Assembly (NCBI GenBank): GCA_026000155.1
Contig: BNYG01000033.1
Location: 1 to 21,234 of the forward strand
Reading direction: 5' to 3'
Length of the DNA stretch: 21,234 nt
From: Bacteroidia bacterium
Lineage (GTDB): Bacteria > Bacteroidota > Bacteroidia > Bacteroidales > Azobacteroidaceae
Positions 6,896 to 13,930 of the stretch are shown here, in pieces. Below the pieces are notes generated by a model. It was not told where the DNA came from, ran no database searches, and was given only the letters and a program-made list of their open reading frames with translations. Both the position numbers and the translations under genes were made by a program. The stretch's first letter is position 1; every line of letters starts with the position of its first letter.

Positions 6896-8104
6896 TTAAA
6901 CCTCCAAATCTTTGTTGAATATTTCGTGCCAGGGCAAACCTTGCTTATTTAGTTGTTCCATAAATGGATCCGGATCAAATTCTTCGACATTGAAAACACC
7001 CGGTTTGCGCCAAAGTCCTTTCATAAACATCAAGGCACCGATCATCGCCGGAACGCCGGTCGTATAGCTAACTCCCTGTGCACCTGTTTCCTTATAGGCG
7101 TCTTGATGTTTGCAATTGTTGTAAACATAGTACGTTATTTCCTTTCCGTCCTTGTCCAAACCTTTGATGCGGCAACCAATACTTGTTTCGCCGGTATAAT
7201 TTTCTCCCAGTTCGCCCGGATCGGGCAGTACGGCTTTCAGGAATTGGATGGGGACAATTTCCACACCATTGTAAATAACCGGATCAATCCGCGCCATGCC
7301 GATATTTTGTATCACACGTAAATGCGTTAAATATTCCTGTCCGAAAGTCATCCAAAAACGGGCGCGTTTCAGTGTCGGGTAATTCTTTACCAGCGATTCC
7401 AATTCTTCGTGATAAATCACATACGATTCTTTCGGGCCGATATTCGGGTACTTCAGTGCTTTGTGAATTTCGTGCGGTTCGGTGGTCACCCATTGGCCGT
7501 TTTCCCAATATTTTCCTTTTTGCGTGACTTCGCGGATATTGATTTCGGGATTGAAATTGGTGGCGAATGCTTTTCCGTGGTCGCCGGCATTGCAATCGAC
7601 AATATCCAAAAACTGCATTTCGCTGAAATAATGTTTGGCGGCATACGCGGTGAAAATGCTGGTTACTCCCGGGTCAAAACCGCAACCCAAAATCGCTGTC
7701 AATCCGGCTGCTTTGAATTTATCCTGATAAGCCCATTGCCATTTGTATTCAAATTTGGCTTCGTCTTTCGGTTCATAATTGGCCGTATCCAAATAATTGA
7801 CTCCGGCTTCCAGACAGGCATCCATAATGGTCAAATCCTGATACGGAAGCGCTACGTTAATCACTAATTCCGGTTGGAAATCACGAAAAAGTTTGACTAA
7901 TTCCGGAACGCTGTCGGCATCGACCTGCGCAGTTTGAATTTTTTTGTTGCCGTATTTTGTGCCGATGGCATTGGCGATGGCATCGCATTTGGATTTTGTG
8001 CGGCTGGCAAGCAGAATATCCCCAAAAGTTTCATGATTTTGAGCGACTTTATGACCGACTACTGTACCCACGCCTCCTGCACCGATAATGAGTGTTTTTG
8101 ACAT
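6896..8104 (-). CDS. Saccharopine dehydrogenase-family protein, probable carboxynorspermidine/carboxyspermidine dehydrogenase
   Basis: This 402-residue cytoplasmic oxidoreductase has an N-terminal Rossmann nucleotide-binding motif (IGAGGVG, 7-13), followed by SRTKSKCDAIA, the strand ELVINVALPYQDLTIMDACLEAGVNYLDTANYEP, and the conserved GCGFDPGVTSIF. These fit the saccharopine dehydrogenase family. Overall length and motifs match bacterial CANSDH/CASDH, which reductively condenses aspartate semialdehyde with a diamine (putrescine or diaminopropane) in the alternative spermidine or norspermidine route. The partner decarboxylase is not in this window, so the exact polyamine is unknown. A true lysine-pathway saccharopine dehydrogenase is less likely. 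It has its own promoter (8125-8155), and an 86-aa gene follows after 16 bp. Confidence 0.85.
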   Translation of the reverse strand: MSKTLIIGAGGVGTVVGHKVAQNHETFGDILLASRTKSKCDAIANAIGTKYGNKKIQTAQVDADSVPELVKLFRDFQPELVINVALPYQDLTIMDACLEAGVNYLDTANYEPKDEAKFEYKWQWAYQDKFKAAGLTAILGCGFDPGVTSIFTAYAAKHYFSEMQFLDIVDCNAGDHGKAFATNFNPEINIREVTQKGKYWENGQWVTTEPHEIHKALKYPNIGPKESYVIYHEELESLVKNYPTLKRARFWMTFGQEYLTHLRVIQNIGMARIDPVIYNGVEIVPIQFLKAVLPDPGELGENYTGETSIGCRIKGLDKDGKEITYYVYNNCKHQDAYKETGAQGVSYTTGVPAMIGALMFMKGLWRKPGVFNVEEFDPDPFMEQLNKQGLPWHEIFNKDLEV

Positions 8105-8124
8105 CTGATTTTTGTTTTAGTTTA

Positions 8125-8155
8125 CAAATGTAGCGGATTTTGCCGAATAAATCAA
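8125..8155 (-). promoter_or_regulatory. Promoter of the polyamine-type dehydrogenase gene
   Basis: On the minus strand TTG (8153-8155) is followed after 20 nt by TACATTTG (8125-8132), a full TAnnTTTG match, 20 bp upstream of the ATG at 8104. It supports that start codon. Confidence 0.65.
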
Positions 8156-8176
8156 TAATATTTATCCTCATTGATG

Positions 8177-8338
8177 TTATTTAAACCATTCATTCATTTT
8201 TTTAATAAATTCATAGTGTGTCATTGTCCCTGAATTTTCCGCTTCCCTGATGCGTTCGCGGTATTCTTCATTCGTTATAATAGTTCCCGGTTCGGGAAAT
8301 AGCCAATTGATTTCTCTTTTTTGTGTTGTTGTTGCCAT
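8177..8338 (-). CDS. 53-aa small protein, antitoxin-like
   Basis: The likely start is the ATG at 8338 (MATTTQKREINWLFPEPGT), giving 53 residues. A longer frame to 8413 exists, but its extra part overlaps a consensus promoter at 8361-8391 and is poly-T derived. The sequence ends THYEFIKKMNEWFK and is mostly polar, with a central helix (NEEYRERIREAENSG). Small Bacteroidota proteins of the form 'T(N)EEEY...I..AE.S..M(T)...F...MNEWL' occur next to toxin genes, so an antitoxin-like role is possible, but no toxin is adjacent. Function is unassigned. Confidence 0.6.
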   Translation of the reverse strand: MATTTQKREINWLFPEPGTIITNEEYRERIREAENSGTMTHYEFIKKMNEWFK

Positions 8339-8360
8339 CGTTAAAATTTTTAATCCAATA

Positions 8361-8391
8361 CAAATGTAATCAAGAAAAGTGAAAAAACAAA
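8361..8391 (-). promoter_or_regulatory. Consensus Bacteroidetes promoter for the 53-aa gene
   Basis: On the minus strand TTTG (8388-8391), a 19-nt spacer and TACATTTG (8361-8368) reproduce the full published-type consensus TTTG-N19-TAnnTTTG. It is 22 bp upstream of the ATG at 8338 and decides that start over the longer frame. Confidence 0.75.
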
Positions 8392-8422
8392 AAAATACTT
8401 GCTTTTCAGGCAAACGTTAGTG

Positions 8423-9169
8423 TCAACTTTGCCAGAAATTCCATCCGGCAAAAGCTTGTAATAATAACATTTCCAAACCGTTTTTGACGGTGGCGCCCTG
8501 TTCTTTTCCTAATTTCATGAACATCGTTTCATCCGGATTGTACAGCAAGTCGTACAGCAAATGTTGACAGGTCACGTACTCGTAGGGAATTTTCGGATAG
8601 TCATCCACATGGGGCCACATACCGACCGGCGTACAGTTGACGATTACCGTATTGCTTGTCATGTCATGAGCAGTTAATTCATTGTATGTCAATCCGTTTT
8701 CCGATATTTTTTCACGGGAAACGTAGGTAGGAATAAGGCCTAATTGTTTCAATCCGTAATAGATGGCTTTAGCAGCCCCTCCGGTTCCTAAAACCAATGC
8801 TTGTTGATGATGCGGCTGCAAGAGCGGTTCGATGGATTGTTTGAAACCGATAATATCCGAGTTGAATCCCGTCGTTTTTTTGACTTTTCCTTTACTCCGT
8901 TCAATTTTGATGACATTGACCGCCCCGATCAGTTTGGCATTTTCACTCAACTGATCCAAATAGGGTATCACCTGCTCTTTGTAAGGGATAGTGACGTTCA
9001 ATCCTTTCAGATTGGGATGTTCTTTCAGGATAGACGGAAATTCTTTAATGGATGGAATTTCAAAATTCAGATACTCCGCGTCGATTTTCTCGTCGCTGAA
9101 CTTGTCATTAAAGTACCCCTTAGAAAAAGAGTGTTTTAACGGATAACCGATTAAGCCATATTGATCCAT
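8423..9169 (-). CDS. aroE: Shikimate dehydrogenase
   Basis: This enzyme reduces 3-dehydroshikimate to shikimate with NADPH, the fourth step of chorismate and aromatic amino acid synthesis. It has 248 residues, slightly short for the family (about 270) but typical of Bacteroidetes. Substrate-site residues are visible: HSFS (13-16), NVTIPYK with catalytic Lys64, Asn85 and Asp105 (GFNSDI). The nucleotide loop is GTGGAAK (128-134). Later motifs NCTPVGMWP and YNPDETMFM, and the C-terminal NGLEMLLLQAFAGWNFW, are standard. It lies 52 bp downstream of purC on the same strand and may share the phoH-purC transcript, as I see no full-consensus promoter in the gap. Confidence 0.96.
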   Translation of the reverse strand: MDQYGLIGYPLKHSFSKGYFNDKFSDEKIDAEYLNFEIPSIKEFPSILKEHPNLKGLNVTIPYKEQVIPYLDQLSENAKLIGAVNVIKIERSKGKVKKTTGFNSDIIGFKQSIEPLLQPHHQQALVLGTGGAAKAIYYGLKQLGLIPTYVSREKISENGLTYNELTAHDMTSNTVIVNCTPVGMWPHVDDYPKIPYEYVTCQHLLYDLLYNPDETMFMKLGKEQGATVKNGLEMLLLQAFAGWNFWQS

Positions 9170-9221
9170 ATTTTTTAAATTACGAATTAAAAATTACAAA
9201 ATAACATTCGCCATTAGGCAA

Positions 9222-10166
9222 TTACGATTTTAAATAGGATTGGATGTTTTTCTCTATGCGTTCGGCAACGTTGCTTGTCTCAGCTTTCACGAATTTTTCG
9301 CCGGTGATTTTTTCGTACAATTCGATATATCGTTCCGATACGCTTTCGCAATATTCGGGAGTCATTTCCGGCACTTTTTGTCCTTCTTTTCCTTGAAAGC
9401 CATTATCCATCAACCATTTGCGAACAAATTCCTTGGAAAGCTGTTTTTGTTCTTCGCCTTTTTCAAACCGTTCGGGATAGCCTTCCGCATAAAAATAGCG
9501 GGACGAATCGGGAGTGTGAATTTCATCTATCAAATAGATTTTGCCGTCTTTTTTGCCGAATTCGTATTTCGTATCCACCAAAATCAATCCTTTTTGGGCG
9601 GCCATTTCCGTACCTCGTTGAAATAAGGCTTGCGTGTATTTTTCCAATTGTTCGTAATCTTCCTTGCTCACCAATCCCTGAGCAATGATTTCCGCTTTGG
9701 AAATATTTTCGTCGTGACCTTCATCGGCTTTCGTTGTCGGAGTGATAATAGGAGAAGGGAATTTCTCATTTTCCTTCATTCCATCGGGTAAAGCCAATCC
9801 GCACAAAGTTCTGGCGCCGGCTTTGTATTCGCGCCAGGCGCTTCCGGTCAGGTAACCGCGAATCACCATTTCCACTTTGAAAGGTTCACAACGCAAACCT
9901 ACCGTTACCATTGGGTCAGGAGTTGCTAATTTCCAATTCGGTACGATGTCTGCTGTGGCATCCAGGAATTTGGCTGCAATCTGATTCAATACTTGTCCTT
10001 TGTAAGGAATCCCTTTTGGAAGAATGACATCGAAAGCCGAAATACGATCGGTAGCGATCATGATCAAGAGATCCTTTCCAATGGAATATACGTCCCTTAC
10101 TTTCCCATGATAAAGATGGGTTTGTCCGGGGAACTTAAAATCTGTTGTTGTTAAAACGTTGCTCAT
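9222..10166 (-). CDS. purC: Phosphoribosylaminoimidazole-succinocarboxamide synthase
   Basis: SAICAR synthetase joins CAIR and aspartate with ATP in de novo purine synthesis. The protein has 314 residues, the longer form of the family. Conserved motifs are GKVRDVY (20-26), [58 protein letters not shown] and [13 protein letters not shown]. Its ATG overlaps the phoH stop (ATGA, 10163-10166), so the two are co-transcribed and probably translationally coupled. The pairing has no obvious metabolic logic beyond growth-linked expression. Nothing in the sequence looks damaged. Confidence 0.97.
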   Translation of the reverse strand: MSNVLTTTDFKFPGQTHLYHGKVRDVYSIGKDLLIMIATDRISAFDVILPKGIPYKGQVLNQIAAKFLDATADIVPNWKLATPDPMVTVGLRCEPFKVEMVIRGYLTGSAWREYKAGARTLCGLALPDGMKENEKFPSPIITPTTKADEGHDENISKAEIIAQGLVSKEDYEQLEKYTQALFQRGTEMAAQKGLILVDTKYEFGKKDGKIYLIDEIHTPDSSRYFYAEGYPERFEKGEEQKQLSKEFVRKWLMDNGFQGKEGQKVPEMTPEYCESVSERYIELYEKITGEKFVKAETSNVAERIEKNIQSYLKS

Positions 10167-11164
10167 ATTTTTGTTGTATTATTATTTTCTTTTGATTCGG
10201 GCGAATTCAAATTGGGCGAATGTGATTCGCCCCTACGTTCGTATGCTTCTACAATCCGTTGTACCAATTTGTGGCGCACAATGTCTTTTTTTCCTAATTC
10301 GATGAAGGCAATGCCTTTCACGTTTTTGAGGATGTGGAGGGCGTGAATCAAACCGGATTGTTGCGAAGGCGGTAAGTCAATTTGTGTAATATCGCCTGTA
10401 ATAATCATTTTGGCACTCATTCCCAAGCGGGTCAAAAACATCTTGATTTGCTGTGTCGTTGTATTTTGCGCTTCGTCCAAAATAATGACGGCATCATTCA
10501 GTGTTCTCCCGCGCATGAAAGCCAACGGCGCAATCTGAATGACTTTGTTCTCCATGTATTCCTTCAATTTGGCAGCCGGAATCATGTCTTCCAATGCATC
10601 GTATAACGGTTGCAGGTAGGGATCGATTTTTTCCTTCATATCCCCCGGAAGAAATCCCAATTTTTCTCCTGCTTCTACGGCCGGACGGCTCAGAATAATT
10701 TTCCGTACTTCCTTGTTTTTCAGTGCGCGAACGGCTAATGCAATGGCAGTGTAGGTTTTACCCGATCCTGCCGGTCCGATGGCAAATACCATATCGTTTT
10801 GATCGAACGCCTCCACTAATTTTTGCTGGTTTTCGGTACGCGCCATAATCGCTTTTCCGTTCATCCCGTAAATAATCAGGTGATCTTGTTTGACCGGTAA
10901 ATTCGGCTGGGGCTGTCCCTTGATGATCCGGACAATCGCCTCTTCCGTCAGTATATTGTATTCCTGGCTGTAAAGCTCCATTTCACGGATTTTTTCCTCA
11001 AACGCCGCCAATTCCAATTCGTCGCCAATCACTTTGATCACATTGCCGCGGGCGACTATCCTTAATTTAGGAAATAAGGATTTGATTAATTGCATGTTGG
11101 AATTATTGATTCCGAAAAAAACAGCGGGATCCGCTCCGTCTAAAATAATGATTCGCTCTATCAT
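10163..11164 (-). CDS. phoH: PhoH family ATPase with a repeat-derived C-terminal tail
   Basis: This 333-residue PhoH/PhoL-like protein is a cytoplasmic P-loop ATPase linked to RNA metabolism and ribosome maturation in relatives. An N-terminal KH-like segment (about 30-75, [26 protein letters not shown]) precedes the helicase-like core: Walker A GPAGSGKT (130-137), [18 protein letters not shown], Walker [10 protein letters not shown] (226-234), [10 protein letters not shown] and a terminal VQRIVEAYE. Relatives normally end near this point. Here residues 310-317 (RRGESHSP) are encoded by a palindromic dispersed repeat, and the remaining tail ([16 protein letters not shown]) is low complexity, so the natural stop seems to have been displaced by repeat insertion. 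The core is intact. A -7 box on the minus strand lies at 11198-11205. Confidence 0.95.
   Translation of the reverse strand: MIERIIILDGADPAVFFGINNSNMQLIKSLFPKLRIVARGNVIKVIGDELELAAFEEKIREMELYSQEYNILTEEAIVRIIKGQPQPNLPVKQDHLIIYGMNGKAIMARTENQQKLVEAFDQNDMVFAIGPAGSGKTYTAIALAVRALKNKEVRKIILSRPAVEAGEKLGFLPGDMKEKIDPYLQPLYDALEDMIPAAKLKEYMENKVIQIAPLAFMRGRTLNDAVIILDEAQNTTTQQIKMFLTRLGMSAKMIITGDITQIDLPPSQQSGLIHALHILKNVKGIAFIELGKKDIVRHKLVQRIVEAYERRGESHSPNLNSPESKENNNTTKI
10214..10232 (-). repeat. Palindromic dispersed-type repeat inside the phoH 3' end
   Basis: GGGCGAAT (10214-10221) and ATTCGCCC (10225-10232) form a perfect 8-bp stem around GTG. Read on the minus strand with its flank it is GTAGGGGCGAATCACATTCG, a motif I recognise from memory as a common interspersed repeat in many bacterial genomes. 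A related smaller palindrome (ATTCGGGCGAAT) lies just to the left at about 10196-10207. Both are inside the phoH reading frame. Confidence 0.7.
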
Positions 11165-11197
11165 CCACCAAACACTTTATGAATTAAAATTATACTA

Positions 11198-11205
11198 CAA
11201 AAGTA
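11198..11205 (-). promoter_or_regulatory. -7 box upstream of phoH
   Basis: TACTTTTG on the minus strand fits TAnnTTTG and lies 33 bp upstream of the phoH ATG. No good TTG box is found at 19-21 nt, so support is partial. It is divergent from the tRNA promoter at 11226-11256, giving a compact two-way promoter region. Confidence 0.45.
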
Positions 11206-11225
11206 ATTAATATTTTTTAATTCTA

Positions 11226-11256
11226 TTGGCACAAAGCAAAAAATGGTTTATATTTG
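11226..11256 (+). promoter_or_regulatory. Promoter of the tRNA-Gly locus
   Basis: TTG (11226-11228), a 20-nt spacer and TATATTTG (11249-11256) fit the Bacteroidetes consensus. Transcription would begin near 11263 and run through the tRNA-derived fragment (11290-11344) before reaching the tRNA at 11360. Confidence 0.65.
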
Positions 11257-11288
11257 CACCTGCTTTTAAAAAGCGCATCCAAATGTAT

Positions 11289-11344
11289 TGCGAAAGTAGC
11301 TCAGTTGCCAAGAGAATAGACACGTAAGTGCTCTACCAACTGAG
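11289..11344 (+). pseudogene. Scrambled tRNA-Gly fragment: direct 5' copy plus inverted D-arm copy
   Basis: Bases 11289-11307 repeat the first part of the downstream tRNA (11359-11377) exactly, 19 nt covering the acceptor strand and D-stem start. The copy then degenerates. Bases 11328-11344 are an exact 17-nt reverse complement of the tRNA D-arm (11370-11386). The fragment cannot form a tRNA: it has no anticodon arm or T-arm. It lies between the promoter and the intact tRNA, so it should be part of the primary transcript. Confidence 0.75.
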
Positions 11345-11359
11345 TGAAAACAAATAAAT

Positions 11360-11432
11360 GCGAAAGTAGCTCAGTTGGTAGAGCACGACCTTCCCAAGGT
11401 CGGGGTCGCGGGTTCGAGCCCCGTTTTTCGCT
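11360..11432 (+). tRNA. tRNA-Gly (anticodon CCC)
   Basis: This is a complete 73-nt cloverleaf. The acceptor is GCGAAAG paired with TTTTCGC (one G-T pair), the D-stem GCTC/GAGC, the anticodon stem CGACC/GGTCG around the loop TTCCCAA (anticodon CCC, reading GGG), a 5-nt variable loop, and the T-arm GCGGG-TTCGAGC-CCCGT. The discriminator is T. CCA is not encoded, since TCAA follows, so the end must be added by nucleotidyltransferase. The anticodon is read directly from the sequence. Confidence 0.93.
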
Positions 11433-11487
11433 CAACACTCCTGTATATTTTTTCTATTGAATATGGATAGTAACCTTCATTTTTACC

Positions 11488-11495
11488 TAATTTTG
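11488..11495 (+). promoter_or_regulatory. -7 box upstream of the 44-aa peptide gene
   Basis: TAATTTTG matches TAnnTTTG and lies 45 bp before the ATG at 11541. The upstream box is weak (ATGG at 11463-11466, 21-nt spacer). Confidence 0.4.
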
Positions 11496-11540
11496 TCCTA
11501 AAATACAAATGCAAATTAAAATTGAATTTAGATATAAAAT

Positions 11541-11675
11541 ATGAAAAAACGAAGTGTTCTGATAGGATTGTTCCTTTCTATTGTTGCATTGGATGGAGTT
11601 GCCGCCGCTATTTATGGCGCTTGCGAAGTCAAAGTAAAAGTGGAAAACGGTACTGAAATAACGATTAAAGTTTAA
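11541..11675 (+). CDS. 44-aa putative exported peptide
   Basis: An ATG at 11541 encodes MKKRSVLIGLFLSIVALDGV followed by AAAIYGACEVKVKVENGTEITIKV. The first 20-23 residues have a basic start and a hydrophobic core ending in Ala residues, like a signal peptide. The mature part would be about 21 residues with a single Cys and alternating Val/Lys. It recalls the short secreted or NVEALA-type peptides of Bacteroidales but shows no motif that proves membership. The frame is preceded by an AT-rich leader with a -7 box, and a further -7 box for aldA overlaps the end of the gap after it. It could be a leader peptide, a secreted signal or a chance ORF; the signal-peptide character favours a real gene. 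Confidence 0.5.
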   Translation: MKKRSVLIGLFLSIVALDGVAAAIYGACEVKVKVENGTEITIKV

Positions 11676-11684
11676 AATTTATCT

Positions 11685-11692
11685 TAACTTTG
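11685..11692 (+). promoter_or_regulatory. -7 box of the aldA-lut operon
   Basis: TAACTTTG fits TAnnTTTG and lies 56 bp upstream of the aldA ATG. No clear TTG box is present at the right distance. Downstream, CTATGT (11698-11703) and ACATAG (11717-11722) form an inverted repeat in the expected leader, a possible operator or hairpin. Confidence 0.4.
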
Positions 11693-11748
11693 TCCTGCTA
11701 TGTATTCATTGGTCGAACATAGTTTGTTTTACCTATTAAATTAATATC

Positions 11749-13185
11749 ATGAAAGAGTTAAAAATGTACATCGATGGCCAATTCATCGAAAACAAATCCG
11801 GTAAATGGATTAATGTGTTAAACCCTTCTACTGAGGAGATTACTTCGCTAATGCCCGACGGCACGGTTGAAGAAGTGCAAACAGCTATTGAGGCTGCCGA
11901 AAAAGCCCAAGTTGCGTGGGAACGTGTCCCTGCTGTGGAACGAGCGAGTTATCTGATTAAGATAGCTGCCGGCATTCGCAAAAGAGAAAAAGAATTGACG
12001 GACATTATTGTTCGCGAAGGCGGAAAAACACAGGGATTGGCGAATGTAGAAGTCCTGTTTACCGCCGATTACCTGGAGTATATGGCCGGTTGGGCGCGTC
12101 GTTACGAGGGCGAAATTATTCCCAGCGACCGTCCCAATGAAAACATCTTCCTGTTTAAAAAGCCGATTGGCGTGACCACCGGTATTTTGCCTTGGAATTT
12201 CCCGTTCTTCTTGATTGCCCGCAAAGCCGCTCCTGCTTTGGTAACCGGAAATACGATTGTCATTAAACCCAGTCAGATTACACCGGAAAATGCCTACGTG
12301 TTTGCACAAATCGTGGATGAAGCAGGTGTTCCGAAAGGCGTATTCAATATCGTAAACGGTCGCGGCTCTGTTATCGGACAAGAATTGGCGAGCAATCCGA
12401 AAGTGGGTATGGTCAGCCTTACCGGTAGCGTGGGCGCAGGAGTGGAAACGATGAAAGCCGCATCTGCCAATGTCATTAAAGTATCTTTGGAATTGGGCGG
12501 CAAAGCGCCTGCAATTGTGTTGCCCGATGCCGACCTTGATTTGGCGGTTAAATCCATCATTGCCTCGCGGGTCATCAACACGGGACAGGTTTGCAACTGT
12601 TGCGAACGGGTGTATGTACACTCGAGCATCAAAGCCAAATTTGTAGAAAAAGTCGTTGCCGGAATGAAAGCCACCAAAGTAGGCAACCCCAACGAAGTCG
12701 CCGATTTGGATATGGGACCGTTGGTAGAAGCCAATGCTTTGAAATCAGTGGAAGAAAAAGTAGCGAAAGCGATTAAACAAGGCGCCAAACTGCTTTGCGG
12801 CGGCAAGCGTATCGGAACAAAAGGCTATTTCTTTGAAGCTACCGTTTTAGACAACTGTACGCAAAAAATGGACATTATCCAAGAAGAAACTTTCGGGCCG
12901 GTATTGCCGATAGTGGAATTTACCGATATAAACGACGCCATTGCCTGGGCGAATGATTGCGAATACGGCTTGACATCTTCTATTTATACCCAAAATTTGG
13001 ATACGGCATTTAAATTGATACGTTCCTTGAAATTCGGAGAAACTTATGTAAATCGCGAAAATTTTGAAGCGATGCAAGGCTTCCACGCCGGATACCGCAA
13101 GTCGGGTATTGGCGGAGCCGACGGCAAACACGGTTTGGAAGAATATCTTCAAACGCAAATGGTCTATTTGGAAACCAAAGGATAA
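11749..13185 (+). CDS. aldA: Lactaldehyde dehydrogenase (AldA type)
   Basis: This 478-residue NAD-dependent aldehyde dehydrogenase is colinear with E. coli AldA (479 aa). Diagnostic stretches are LPWNFPFFLIARK, NTIVIKPSQ.TP, SLTGSVGAG, catalytic Glu248 in LELGGKAP, nucleophile Cys282 in GQVCNC, EETFGPVLP, GLTSSIYTQNL and the C-terminal NRENFEAMQGFHAGYRKSGI. The enzyme oxidises L-lactaldehyde to L-lactate, and also glycolaldehyde in known members. Its start follows a -7 box at 11685, and only 4 bp separate it from lutA. The context, immediately ahead of L-lactate oxidation genes, supports L-lactaldehyde from fucose or rhamnose as the substrate. Unlike in some Bacteroides loci, no fuc or rha genes are in view. 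Confidence 0.93.
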   Translation: MKELKMYIDGQFIENKSGKWINVLNPSTEEITSLMPDGTVEEVQTAIEAAEKAQVAWERVPAVERASYLIKIAAGIRKREKELTDIIVREGGKTQGLANVEVLFTADYLEYMAGWARRYEGEIIPSDRPNENIFLFKKPIGVTTGILPWNFPFFLIARKAAPALVTGNTIVIKPSQITPENAYVFAQIVDEAGVPKGVFNIVNGRGSVIGQELASNPKVGMVSLTGSVGAGVETMKAASANVIKVSLELGGKAPAIVLPDADLDLAVKSIIASRVINTGQVCNCCERVYVHSSIKAKFVEKVVAGMKATKVGNPNEVADLDMGPLVEANALKSVEEKVAKAIKQGAKLLCGGKRIGTKGYFFEATVLDNCTQKMDIIQEETFGPVLPIVEFTDINDAIAWANDCEYGLTSSIYTQNLDTAFKLIRSLKFGETYVNRENFEAMQGFHAGYRKSGIGGADGKHGLEEYLQTQMVYLETKG

Positions 13186-13189
13186 GCGC

Positions 13190-13930
13190 ATGAAAGTAGG
13201 ATTATTTATCCCCTGTTACGTCAATGCAATCTATCCCGAAGTGGGGGTTGCAACGTATAAACTCTTGTGTTCTTTGGGGATAGAAACCGATTATCCCGTC
13301 CATCAAACCTGCTGCGGTCAGCCGATGGCCAATGCAGGTTTTGAAAGGGATACCGTTTCGCTCGCTGAGCATTTCGACGAAATTTTTGCACAATATGACT
13401 GTGTGGTAGCTCCGTCGGCAAGTTGTGTGGCTTTTGTCAAGGAAAATTATCCGCGCATTTTAAAGCCATCGGAACATCTTTGTTTGACGAGCGGAAAGAT
13501 TTACGACATTTGCGAATTTCTCCATGACGTAGTGAAAGTGGACAAACTGCCGGGCAAATTTCCACATAAAGTAAGTGTGCATAACAGTTGCCACGGTGTG
13601 CGGGAATTGCATCTTTCATCCGCAAGCGAATTGAATATTCCGCGCTATTCCAAATTGAAAAATCTTTTATCGTTGGTGGAAGGCGTTGAAGTATTTGAGC
13701 CGCAAAAAGTGGATGAATGTTGCGGTTTCGGCGGAATGTTCTCCATTGAAGAGCCTGCCGTTTCGGTGTGTATGGGTCAAGACAAATTGCGAAATCATAT
13801 TGCCACCGGAGCCGAATACATTACCGGAGCCGACAGTTCTTGCCTGATGCACTTGCAAGGGATAGTAAAGAGAGAGAAGTTGCCCATTCAATTTATTCAT
13901 ATCGTTCAAATTTTATCCGCCGGATTATGA
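13190..13930 (+). CDS. lutA: L-lactate utilization protein LutA/LldE (cysteine-rich Fe-S subunit)
   Basis: This is the LutA subunit (glycolate-oxidase GlpC-like, two CCG domains) of the LutABC complex, which oxidises L-lactate to pyruvate. It has 246 residues from the ATG at 13190; an upstream in-frame extension lies inside aldA and is not used. Two cysteine-rich CCG motifs are visible: QTCCGQP (Cys41-Cys42) and ECCGFGG (Cys177-Cys178), with an additional HNSCHG motif between them. These ligate a non-cubane 4Fe-4S cluster in relatives. The start is 4 bp past the aldA stop, and the end overlaps lutB in an ATGA, so aldA-lutA-lutB is one tight operon. Confidence 0.92.
   Translation: MKVGLFIPCYVNAIYPEVGVATYKLLCSLGIETDYPVHQTCCGQPMANAGFERDTVSLAEHFDEIFAQYDCVVAPSASCVAFVKENYPRILKPSEHLCLTSGKIYDICEFLHDVVKVDKLPGKFPHKVSVHNSCHGVRELHLSSASELNIPRYSKLKNLLSLVEGVEVFEPQKVDECCGFGGMFSIEEPAVSVCMGQDKLRNHIATGAEYITGADSSCLMHLQGIVKREKLPIQFIHIVQILSAGL

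Noticed and set aside
8339..8413. Longer start for the 53-aa gene
   Set aside because: The extension overlaps a consensus promoter (8361-8391) and consists of poly-T codons.
11290..11344. A second functional tRNA
   Set aside because: Only the acceptor strand and D-stem start are present; there is no anticodon arm or T-arm, and the rest is an inverted D-arm copy.
11848..12621. 257-codon open frame on the minus strand across aldA
   Set aside because: It lies fully antisense to a well-conserved aldA, its translation (rich in His, Arg, Phe) looks like a reverse-strand shadow, and no promoter or family match is seen.
13064..13189. Upstream extension of lutA inside aldA
   Set aside because: It is an out-of-frame shadow of the aldA C-terminus; MKVGLFIPCY is the family start.
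13768..13926. Upstream extension of lutB inside lutA
   Set aside because: The ATG at 13927 overlaps the lutA stop (ATGA) and begins the usual LutB N-terminus; the extension is a shadow of lutA.
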